From Microcaldota archaeon (lineage in GTDB: Archaea; Micrarchaeota; Micrarchaeia; Micrarchaeales; CABMGC01): DNA of 40,653 nt. The stretch covers positions 1 through 40,653 of the forward strand of contig JAJZNA010000027.1 of the NCBI GenBank assembly GCA_021848065.1. Reading direction: 5' to 3'. Positions 14,067 to 21,892 of the stretch are shown here, piece by piece (positions within the stretch are counted from its first letter, which is position 1; every line of letters begins with the position of its first letter). The translations under genes were made by a program, and so were the position numbers. A model generated the notes under the pieces. It searched no databases. It was not told the DNA's origin and was given only the letters and a program-made list of their open reading frames with translations.

Positions 14067-16046
14067 CTATGCCAAGGCAAACAGCAGGACCACCATGAGG
14101 GTTATAAGAAGGTATACCAGATAATGCATGAGCTTGCCGGTATTGATTATTCTTGACCATGAAGCCACGCGAAGATAAAACTTCTCAATAGGCGCGTAAA
14201 CAACGGTCTCGAAGAACTGATGCCCGAAATTGCGCCTCTTTCCCAGAGGAGCTATTGCAAAATTGAGTGCGCGTACTATAGGCATTGAGAAGCCCTTTGC
14301 AGAGTACTGCATCGTGCCGTCGCCTTCAGGCTGTCCGCAGCCCCAGGTCATATCCCTTCTAATTCGCGTCTTATACACGGCCTGAAGGACTTTGAGGAGT
14401 ATTAGGACTAATGCAACCATCAGTACCAATGCGCCGAATATGTAAAGTATAGGCAAGCTTGATGCAACAGGGACTATGCCTGCAGCGCCTTTCATGTTTA
14501 GCTGAACAAGTATTGGAACTGTTGCACGGGAAAGTATACTAGGGAATAGACCTGCAAGTATGCATGCAATTGCGAGTATAACCATGCCTATTATCATACT
14601 GGCAGGAGGATCCCTTGCTTTTGAGACCTTATTGCTCCTTGGAGTGCCTGAAAAAGGTATGCCGAATGCCTTGATGAATGCGGCTACGGCAAGGGCACTT
14701 GTAAGGGCAAGGCCGAGGATCGCAACAACTGACGTAAATGATACGGCTTTTATCGCACCTATTCCGCCAAAGAGGGCTATGAATGTAAGCCACTCGCTTA
14801 CGAACCCATTTAGTGGAGGTAGCGCAGCTATTGACGCTGCCCCTATTAGAAAGAGCAAGGAGGTCATAGGCATGCGCTTTGTGAGGCCCCCTAGTTCATC
14901 TATATTTGACGTGCCTGTAGAGTACATCACAGATCCGGCGCCAGTGAACAAGAGATTCTTGAATAGGGAATGATTTAGAGTATGGTAGAGTGCTGCAAAC
15001 AGTGCCACTGCTGCGAATAATGTGAGACCTGCGTAAGAGAATAGCACAGCGGCGCCTAGGCCTATTACTATGATGCCGATATTCTCTATGCTATGATATG
15101 CAAGCAGTATCTTCATGTCATGCTCCATGAGCGAATAGAGTACGCCCAATATAGCCGACACTATGCCTATGGCAAGGAGCAGAACGCCCCACCAGAATGG
15201 CGGAGGAGTGACGCCCACTGCCAGGAACCCGAATATTACACGCACCATACCGTATATTGCAGTCTTTAGCATTATACCAGACATGAGCGCGGATATATTG
15301 CTAGGTGCCTTAGGGTGGGCAACAGGAAGCCAGATGTGGAAAGGTATAACGCCCGCTTTTATGCCGAATCCCACAAGTGCCAGTACAAAGATGAAATCCC
15401 TTGCTACTGAAAGATACTGCGCTGTGGTAAAGGCGCTGAAATTGAACGATCCTGCACCTGCAGCGAGTATGAGATACATTATAATGAGGCATGCAGTACC
15501 GAAATGTGCCATGAGCATGTATGTAAAGCCTGATCTCTTCGCAGCGTTCTCCCGATTCTCAAACGTTACAAGATAGAATGATGAAAGCGTCATGAGTTCC
15601 CAGAAGACTATGAACGCAAATGCATTCTGGGCAGTTATAACACCCAACATGGCTATGAGGAAGAGGTTGAATAGGAATACGAATTTAGGTATGCTGTACC
15701 CCTTGCGCTCATATACGTCCAGATAACCAAGCGAATATATTGAGGCTGATATGCCACCTATGCCAAGTATTATTGCAAAGAAGCCGGATAGGGCATCCAT
15801 ACCGAACCCGAATGTCCCTACAGGCTGGAAAGATGCAATTATTACAGGATTTATTGTGAAACCAAGAAGTGCAAGAACCCCACCACCAACCATGGCAATG
15901 CTTGCAAGAAGAGATAGCAGCAACCCTAACTTGCGGGCAAGGCCGCTTATGCCCCATAGAATGAGCGAGAACAGAAGCCCGCCCACGAATAGAGCCATCG
16001 ATATAAATAAAATGTCAGACGCAAACGACAACGGGGTCATGAGCAT
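14067..16046 (-). CDS. HyfB-like proton-channel subunit, first gene of the operon
   Basis: This 659-residue membrane protein of the HyfB/NuoL-M family has a C-terminal extension. The channel residues are conserved: Glu in FIVFWELMTLSSFYLV and Lys in GFGIKAGVIPFHIWLPVAHP, with APSNISALMSG after. It is the promoter-proximal gene of the five-gene minus-strand operon. ATG 16046 is preceded by GGTGGTTGAGG, a good ribosome binding site, 7 bases before the start. The soluble tail RRDMTWGCGQPEGDG is typical of HyfB/MbhH-like proteins. Confidence 0.88.
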   Translation of the reverse strand: MLMTPLSFASDILFISMALFVGGLLFSLILWGISGLARKLGLLLSLLASIAMVGGGVLALLGFTINPVIIASFQPVGTFGFGMDALSGFFAIILGIGGISASIYSLGYLDVYERKGYSIPKFVFLFNLFLIAMLGVITAQNAFAFIVFWELMTLSSFYLVTFENRENAAKRSGFTYMLMAHFGTACLIIMYLILAAGAGSFNFSAFTTAQYLSVARDFIFVLALVGFGIKAGVIPFHIWLPVAHPKAPSNISALMSGIMLKTAIYGMVRVIFGFLAVGVTPPPFWWGVLLLAIGIVSAILGVLYSLMEHDMKILLAYHSIENIGIIVIGLGAAVLFSYAGLTLFAAVALFAALYHTLNHSLFKNLLFTGAGSVMYSTGTSNIDELGGLTKRMPMTSLLFLIGAASIAALPPLNGFVSEWLTFIALFGGIGAIKAVSFTSVVAILGLALTSALAVAAFIKAFGIPFSGTPRSNKVSKARDPPASMIIGMVILAIACILAGLFPSILSRATVPILVQLNMKGAAGIVPVASSLPILYIFGALVLMVALVLILLKVLQAVYKTRIRRDMTWGCGQPEGDGTMQYSAKGFSMPIVRALNFAIAPLGKRRNFGHQFFETVVYAPIEKFYLRVASWSRIINTGKLMHYLVYLLITLMVVLLFALA

Positions 16047-16092
16047 AGAAAAGCCTCAACCACCATAGATTTACCATAACCTATCTAGAATA

Positions 16093-16114
16093 GCATAGAT
16101 TAAAAAAGCTATGC
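16093..16114 (-). promoter_or_regulatory. Inverted repeat enclosing the TATA box of the hyf-like operon
   Basis: GCATAG (16093-16098) and CTATGC (16109-16114) form a perfect 6-base dyad around ATTAAAAAAG, which on the minus strand is a plausible TATA element about 50-60 bases before the HyfB start. A regulator bound here would block TBP. Further TAGATT(T/A) words at 16066 and 16125 surround it. Confidence 0.5.
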
Positions 16115-16279
16115 CGGATTTTTGTAGATTTAAAAATGCGTTACGACGTATTGTCGACTATAATAATCGAGAACCGGTGTAATTTGTGCTCGGATAGGTA
16201 GCCAAGCAGAAATGCTTTGGAATTGGCAAAAGGTGTTGCCACTGGGGCATAAATATACTTGCATGCATAAAGAGATGGT

Positions 16280-17155
16280 ATGAAAAGAGTGCCGAAATTC
16301 ACCAGGCTTCTCACAAATCCCGAGGACCTTAAACGGGTTATGAAGGCAAGAGAAGTGTTTTCAAATAAGTACAGCAACGGAAGGCTGCTGATAATAGGGG
16401 GTAGCCATGAATACTACGGTGCTCCGGTAATAGCATTCAGCGCAGGCAGGCAAAGCCTCGCTGCACTTCGTGCAGGTGCGGGATATGCAAAGGCATTTGT
16501 CCCAAACTCCATACTCGCTACTGCAAGGACATTATCCCCGAATACTATAATAGAAGGGCTTGGGAAGAATGATATTGTGTTCGAAAAGAGCCTTAAAGTG
16601 GAGATAGAGAAGGCTGATGCAATAGTTATAGGCATGGGGATGAGCCGCAAATCGCTAACAACCATAGCCAAAATAATATCTTATGCAATTGAACGGGGAA
16701 AGAAGGTTGTTGCAGACGCTGAGGCAATAGAGGCAATAAAACTTGTCAGGAACAGGGATCCGAAAAACCTCGTCATAACCCCTCATGACGGGGAGTTCCA
16801 GAGACTTGCTGGATTGAAAGTTCCGATTAGAGATGCGAAAGGCAGAATAAAAATGGCGAAGGAAGCTTCAAAGAAATACAGATCAACCGTAGTTCTGAAG
16901 GGACATTATACGATAATAACGGATGGAACTCGCGCAAAACTCAACGTGCCAAAAACTGCCGCGCTGGCAACGATGGGTACGGGAGATGTCCTATCGGGAA
17001 TGATAGGCGGCTATGCAGCAGCAGGTGCAGGATTATTTGAAGCGTCAGTTGCAGCAGTGTATCTGCATTCTAAAATTGGCGACATATTACGAAATAAACT
17101 TAGATACCACATAATTGCAACAGATATCATAGATATCTTAAATAATATTTTATAG
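16280..17155 (+). CDS. nnrD: ADP/ATP-dependent NAD(P)H-hydrate dehydratase
   Basis: This 291-residue protein is the YjeF C-terminal (ribokinase-like) domain, which repairs hydrated NAD(P)H by ATP- or ADP-driven dehydration. Diagnostic stretches are GRLLIIGGSHEYYGAP, LRAGAGYAKAFVP, VITPHDGEFQRLAG, VVLKGHYTIITDG and the anion-hole motif ATMGTGDVLSGMIGG. The epimerase (YjeF N) domain found fused in many organisms is absent, so an epimerase should lie elsewhere if the pathway is complete. The TATA box (CATAAATATAC, 16248-16258) is about 25 bases before ATG 16280, implying a leaderless message. Confidence 0.9.
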   Translation: MKRVPKFTRLLTNPEDLKRVMKAREVFSNKYSNGRLLIIGGSHEYYGAPVIAFSAGRQSLAALRAGAGYAKAFVPNSILATARTLSPNTIIEGLGKNDIVFEKSLKVEIEKADAIVIGMGMSRKSLTTIAKIISYAIERGKKVVADAEAIEAIKLVRNRDPKNLVITPHDGEFQRLAGLKVPIRDAKGRIKMAKEASKKYRSTVVLKGHYTIITDGTRAKLNVPKTAALATMGTGDVLSGMIGGYAAAGAGLFEASVAAVYLHSKIGDILRNKLRYHIIATDIIDILNNIL

Positions 17156-17361
17156 TGATTGGCAGATACAAATTCGTATTTTAGTTTGTAAAAAGTTCTA
17201 TAGTTCTATGGATATTATTAGGATATTTTAAACATAAACTATAAATACCAGAAAATACTACAGGTATAGTAGGTAGATTGGGATATGTTAAAGGGTAGTA
17301 TTAGGTATGTAAATTCTGGACAAGGTTATCCAACAATCTGCCTTAGACAAGGCAAGATAAT

Positions 17362-18228
17362 ATGATAACTAAAAATCTACGAATTTCACATCTTTATTCA
17401 ATGACTAAAATAAATCGCACAGTTATACCTTTTTCTAGCTTTTTATGTGGTATACTAGTTATTGGACATGTGGACTTGGTGTTTATTCTCCTTTCCTTGA
17501 TAGCCATAGGGTCAATTTATGCAGGTGCTGGAGTAATTAATGATCTTTTTGACTCTGATATAGATGCAAAGGCTAGCCCAAATCGACCACTTCCTTCAGG
17601 AAATACAAATAGGAAACAAATTATTATGTTATTTTTTGCATTTTCAATTATTGGGCTATCGGTAGCTTATGTGGCATCGGAATTGTATAATAGTCAATTG
17701 TTTCTTTGGCTCATGTTAATAGAATTTGTCTTAGGTGTTTTATACTCGGCCACATTATCCAAACATTTTATTACTGCAAATGGGGTTTTGGGGATGTCGC
17801 ACGGAGTAATACCATTCTTAGCTGCAACACTTACTGCCAATATACAACCAAATGCAGAAATTTTAATTATTTCAATACTACTTTGGACAGTATTATTCTT
17901 TACGTATAATTTAAAGGATATGAAGGATTATGAAGGGGATGCTCTTAAAAGAACAACTTTGCCAACATTATTTGGACCAGATAAAGCAAGAGGTATGAAT
18001 GCTATATTTTTAGGTCTACCATTAGTTGTTAATATGTTTTTATTTTTATCCAGCGATATAAAACCGTTGGGCTTTGGATTGGGTATTCTGCCAGCAATTT
18101 TACTATTTGTAATAGGGTATAAACTGCGCGCATTTTATAAACAAGAACACTATGTTTGGGCATTAAATACATATAGGATACTTATGGCACTTTTTCTAAT
18201 CAGTTTGGCTTTTGTTAGGGTTTTTTAA
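17362..18228 (+). CDS. UbiA-family membrane prenyltransferase
   Basis: This 288-residue polytopic protein carries the two Asp-rich motifs of UbiA enzymes. The first is NDLFDSDIDAKASPNRPLPSG (split as NDLFDSDID and NRPLPSG), the second DMKDYEGD. These bind Mg-diphosphate of the prenyl donor. The acceptor is unknown; relatives include digeranylgeranylglyceryl phosphate synthase and (bacterio)chlorophyll, heme O and quinone prenyltransferases. It is AT-rich, unlike the NnrD gene before it, and begins the AT-rich island. The last 14 bases overlap the convergent V4R gene. The 206-base stretch before it is A/T-rich with TATA candidates and no gene. Confidence 0.85.
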   Translation: MITKNLRISHLYSMTKINRTVIPFSSFLCGILVIGHVDLVFILLSLIAIGSIYAGAGVINDLFDSDIDAKASPNRPLPSGNTNRKQIIMLFFAFSIIGLSVAYVASELYNSQLFLWLMLIEFVLGVLYSATLSKHFITANGVLGMSHGVIPFLAATLTANIQPNAEILIISILLWTVLFFTYNLKDMKDYEGDALKRTTLPTLFGPDKARGMNAIFLGLPLVVNMFLFLSSDIKPLGFGLGILPAILLFVIGYKLRAFYKQEHYVWALNTYRILMALFLISLAFVRVF

Positions 18229-19318
18229 CGTAAATATTAAGACTTACAAAACCCCCGTCTAGTGACTCGCTAGCTATTTCTAAAATGGTTTTCTTTCCGC
18301 TGAATGATGAAACAAATCCAGATAGTATGCCTAAAAATATGTGTTTTTTGGATTCTGAGTATAATCCATGCCAAGGGTAGTATTTGATATTTATTTTGTC
18401 TAAGTCAGAAGTGATCATCAGGTCACCCCACCCTTGAAAAGACATGAAATCTGACATAAACTTAGTGTTAATAGACTTTTCATTACTAGCAATTTTTATA
18501 CCGCAGTCATATGCAACGGAAAATAGAACATCTTCGCCATTTGGCAAATTTTTAATTTGGCTTTCAAGTAAGTAGAGTAACTCTATCCGAATAGGAAGAT
18601 AACGTTCGCCATTATAGGTCATAATGCCATTTTTGTATGAAACGATATTAGTTGTAATCAGTTCTTTAGCAGTAAGTTTGGAGAACTGAATGGGCCTAAT
18701 TTTATTATAGAGTGTATAATTAGATAGTGATGAGTTTGTTTCTATTTTATGGGTTACTTTATATAGGTTTTTAACAAGTTTGTCAAGTATTTCTGATGGG
18801 CCACAAATTGTTCTGCATTCTGCATCTTTTCTACCTTGACATTCTTTTTGGAATCCTTCAATAGTAAAATCAGCAACAATCCAAGCCCACAAACCAGCTA
18901 TACTACCACTATTTAACAAATAGCCCAAACCATTATACCTACACACTACATAATTTTTAAAAGTTATTTCAAAATATTTATTTTTGAGGTCCATTTCTAC
19001 TATTTCCGATTTTTCTGCCCATGTGCCGCCTATAAATTTTGAGAGGAACATTGCCATTTGGCTAACGTCTATTTCAAGTGCATTTTGTAAGTTAGGTATG
19101 TTAAATGATTTGCCGTAGTTCCATCCAAAGTTCTTTCCTACAGAATATAGAAAAAATCTCCCTTGATCCCCATATTCAGCTATTATTTTGGATTCTAATT
19201 CAGATATGAAAGATTCTGGTATGAAAACGTCACGTTGGTAGGTGCGCCCAAATTTATTTGTTGATTCAATTATCACAAACCCAGGAATATCATACTTAGC
19301 AAAATTAGGTATTATCAC
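18215..19318 (-). CDS. Tandem V4R-domain protein (small-molecule sensor-like)
   Basis: This 367-residue protein has two V4R-like halves. The first (about 50-170) ends in the characteristic cysteine pattern ECQGRKDAECRTICGP, preceded by GSIAGLWAWIVADFTIEGF. The second half (about 260-367) includes FMSFQGWGDLMI and HIFLGILSGFVSSFSGKK but lacks those cysteines. V4R domains bind hydrophobic or aromatic ligands and are common in archaeal signalling. The start is GTG 19318, just after a TTAAAAA stretch. It follows the KaiC-like gene by 50 bases in the same direction, so the two probably share a transcript. Confidence 0.75.
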   Translation of the reverse strand: MIIPNFAKYDIPGFVIIESTNKFGRTYQRDVFIPESFISELESKIIAEYGDQGRFFLYSVGKNFGWNYGKSFNIPNLQNALEIDVSQMAMFLSKFIGGTWAEKSEIVEMDLKNKYFEITFKNYVVCRYNGLGYLLNSGSIAGLWAWIVADFTIEGFQKECQGRKDAECRTICGPSEILDKLVKNLYKVTHKIETNSSLSNYTLYNKIRPIQFSKLTAKELITTNIVSYKNGIMTYNGERYLPIRIELLYLLESQIKNLPNGEDVLFSVAYDCGIKIASNEKSINTKFMSDFMSFQGWGDLMITSDLDKINIKYYPWHGLYSESKKHIFLGILSGFVSSFSGKKTILEIASESLDGGFVSLNIYVKKP

Positions 19319-19367
19319 ATTTTTAATGTACCAAGTAGTAAGTACTTCTTTTAATGGAATACAATCA

Positions 19368-20120
19368 TCACGCGCTTGGTAGTGTTATACCTTTTGAACC
19401 TATTTCGTACGATTTTACACCGTCATCTATTTTTGTACAGCGCATTTTACTTACTTCAAGTGTCCTGTTCACAGTATCCCCTATTGCAAGAGATTTTAAG
19501 AGGATTAAACCATCACACACATATTCACTTACACCATCCACAGTAGACATAGTGCCCGGAGCTACTTCATCAGTTATTATTAGATTCGTTGTGCCGAGCT
19601 TGGACAGTTGATTCAGTGCCAAGTAAGTTATACGTTTTTCAGAGTTTCCAGTATAAATTAAACTTCCATCAGATGATTTGGACCTGCCCAATACACGAGT
19701 TACTTCATCATCGAAGGATAATGGAACAGCAAATTGATCTATATTTATTGAAAATGCGGCGAGGCTATCAAAAACAAGTCTTTTTGCATTTAATTCTTGT
19801 ACTGTGGCTTGTATCATGTCGAATATTCTAATTTTCTCCCTATCTAAAGGTATTTTCAAAATGGATATTTTTTTTGAATCCTGTAGTTTCTTGAAGTCCC
19901 ATTCGAATTGTTTAGATTGCTCAAATATCTTTTCTTCAGACATATCTAAAGTTACATAGATGCCAGGTTCTCCTGAAAGTGCACCGTTGTATAGGTATTG
20001 CATACCATAGATGCTCTTTCCAGCCCCAGCTTGACCTACAAGCAAAACATTGAAGCCTTTAGGAAAGCCCCCTTCAACCAAAGTATCGAATCCAGGTATA
20101 CCTGTCTTTACCCTATCCAT
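19368..20120 (-). CDS. KaiC-like RecA-superfamily ATPase (copy 1)
   Basis: This single KaiC domain has 250 residues from ATG 20120 (a GTG at 20129 would add three). It begins with the family signature TGIPGFDTLVEGGFPKG, has Walker A GQAGAGKS and Walker B LVFDSLAAF, and an acidic pair (DMSEEKIFEQ) where KaiC has catalytic glutamates. Archaeal single-domain KaiC proteins act as signalling ATPases, some regulating motility or transcription. A long insertion around residues 130-170 is unusual. It is transcribed with the V4R gene and divergent from the second KaiC-like gene. Confidence 0.82.
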   Translation of the reverse strand: MDRVKTGIPGFDTLVEGGFPKGFNVLLVGQAGAGKSIYGMQYLYNGALSGEPGIYVTLDMSEEKIFEQSKQFEWDFKKLQDSKKISILKIPLDREKIRIFDMIQATVQELNAKRLVFDSLAAFSINIDQFAVPLSFDDEVTRVLGRSKSSDGSLIYTGNSEKRITYLALNQLSKLGTTNLIITDEVAPGTMSTVDGVSEYVCDGLILLKSLAIGDTVNRTLEVSKMRCTKIDDGVKSYEIGSKGITLPSA

Positions 20121-20188
20121 CCCAATCACAGTTTTATAATTGCATAACTCTCATTTAAAAAGGTTATGCCGAAAATTAATACAAACTT

Positions 20189-20220
20189 TTAAATAGCAAA
20201 TCGACCCATAATTGATGGGT
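20189..20220 (+). promoter_or_regulatory. TATA box plus ACCCAT/ATGGGT dyad of KaiC-like gene 2
   Basis: TTTAAATAG (20189-20196) is followed by a perfect inverted repeat, ACCCAT (20204-20209), AATTG, ATGGGT (20215-20220), overlapping the expected transcription start of the gene at 20251. This placement suits a repressor operator. A second TTTAAA stretch near 20150-20157 may serve the divergent gene. Confidence 0.5.
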
Positions 20221-20250
20221 TAAGGATTAGTAAATTGGTTGGGTGTTGGG

Positions 20251-20988
20251 ATGATGAATGGAATGCAACTTGATGGGTACGCTCAGGTAAAGAAAATAGG
20301 AACAGGCATATCTACACTTGATGACATCTTGTATGGGGGGCTTCCAGAGGGAAGTCAAAATGTGATCATGGGTCAGCCAGGTACAGGCAAATCCATACTT
20401 GCGTTTCATATGGCTTATGCTAATGCAAAATTAGGTATACCTTGCACAGTTATACTTATAGATCAACGTAGGGAGGATTTTATCAAAAATGTGGTCAGCG
20501 CCTTCCCACACTTAGAAAGTTTACATGATTTGATTGACAAAAATATGATAAACATATCGGAAAATCCTGCGTATGATAAATTCACTACGAAAGAAGAGAT
20601 GATGACGTTCATAGCTGGCATAATAAAGTCAGCGCAGTCTAACAATTCCAAAATAGTAGTAATAGACGAACTAAGCATTCTTCGTGCATTGCTATCTGAT
20701 GATAGAGAATTTACACGAATGATGAATTACATAACGGAAAATTTGCACTTGATAAATGTAACAAGCATAATGACTATAGAACTCCCATCTAGCGGTACTC
20801 GTACAAAAATACCGGGATTGTTTGAAGAGTCAATGTTTGATGGAGTGATAAGACTTGCAAATCTGGTTGATGGCGACGAAACGGAGCACGTATGTGCTAT
20901 AGTGAGAATGCGCTTCTCTAAATTTAAGAGCACTTCCAATGCCATGAAAATAACTCCTGATGGAGTAATAATGAGTCCGTTAAAATAG
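20251..20988 (+). CDS. KaiC-like RecA-superfamily ATPase (copy 2)
   Basis: This 245-residue protein starts at ATG 20251 (a TTG at 20239 would add four). It contains IGTGISTLDDILYGGLPEG, Walker A GQPGTGKS and Walker B KIVVIDEL. The sensor-like region VTSIMTIELPSSGTRT and the terminal SNAMKITPDGV are typical of the family. It differs clearly from copy 1 and lacks the acidic EE pair there, having IDQRREDF instead. It is divergent from copy 1 and convergent with the methyltransferase gene, 33 bases apart. Confidence 0.82.
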   Translation: MMNGMQLDGYAQVKKIGTGISTLDDILYGGLPEGSQNVIMGQPGTGKSILAFHMAYANAKLGIPCTVILIDQRREDFIKNVVSAFPHLESLHDLIDKNMINISENPAYDKFTTKEEMMTFIAGIIKSAQSNNSKIVVIDELSILRALLSDDREFTRMMNYITENLHLINVTSIMTIELPSSGTRTKIPGLFEESMFDGVIRLANLVDGDETEHVCAIVRMRFSKFKSTSNAMKITPDGVIMSPLK

Positions 20989-21021
20989 AGTATAGTGACC
21001 AATCAAATTTATTGGGTATAA

Positions 21022-21765
21022 TCAAATAGCTTTTCTAAGTATTGCAATATATTCACCATTTGATTTGAAATTTTTTTCATTAATGAATTTGGTTATTTTC
21101 CACCCTGTCCCATTAATTAGCGATTTCATCTCGGATTTGGATAGGTATAGGTAGTCATACCACGGCGTTTTATACTGCATGAATCTGACACGTATTTTAA
21201 GTTGACCAGGCATTCTACCTCGCTTGATGTTGTAAGAATGGTATTTGAAATGCGTCGGATTGGTAGTTATGTAGGGATCTCTATCCTCGGCGATTATCAC
21301 AGCATTTTTAGAAGTTATTTTATACATATTTTTAAGTAAGCGCTTTGCTTTTAATTTGTTTGCTAGTAGACCAAAATTATTCCCAAACAGTATAATCGAA
21401 TCGAAAGAATCCTCTTTGAATTTACTAATATCAGTTAAATCCATTACTTTTGAATGTTTAACACCACGCATTTTACACACTTTAATGGCAAGTGGGGAAG
21501 AATCTATTCCAAGGCAAAACAGACCCTTAGATTGCAGATATAGTAGAACCCTCCCTGCACCACAACCAATATCCAAACACCGCCCATGTGCATACGATAT
21601 AGCTTCTTTTTCATGGTTGCGCCAGTCAATATACTCTGAAAAATACATTTTCTCAGCATCATCCACATTTATGTAACCGTCTTCACGTTCCACAATGTCG
21701 AAAGTATGTTGCTTTTTAAAATAACTTAGGATAACATTCCCGGTAGCGTCAGTAATGTTTTTCAT
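21022..21765 (-). CDS. Class I SAM-dependent methyltransferase
   Basis: The product is 247 residues. The SAM-binding glycine motif is LDIGCGAGRVLLYL, with the acidic residue of strand 2 in CLGIDSSPLAIKVC and a later SFDSIILFGNNFGLL strand. The substrate is not evident; the order of motifs resembles small-molecule methyltransferases (Methyltransf_11/25 type). ATG 21765 is chosen. A TATA candidate (TATTTAAAATC) lies about 40 bases upstream. It has AT-rich codon use like its island neighbours. Confidence 0.78.
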   Translation of the reverse strand: MKNITDATGNVILSYFKKQHTFDIVEREDGYINVDDAEKMYFSEYIDWRNHEKEAISYAHGRCLDIGCGAGRVLLYLQSKGLFCLGIDSSPLAIKVCKMRGVKHSKVMDLTDISKFKEDSFDSIILFGNNFGLLANKLKAKRLLKNMYKITSKNAVIIAEDRDPYITTNPTHFKYHSYNIKRGRMPGQLKIRVRFMQYKTPWYDYLYLSKSEMKSLINGTGWKITKFINEKNFKSNGEYIAILRKAI

Positions 21766-21892
21766 ATAGACATCTAATTGTAGTATAGACTATACAAAAG
21801 ATTTTAAATAAGAAGCAATACAATATTTGTGAGCGAGGTGAATGATGTGAATGGATCATACTAATCCACAGAGTACAGTAGACATTATTCAA

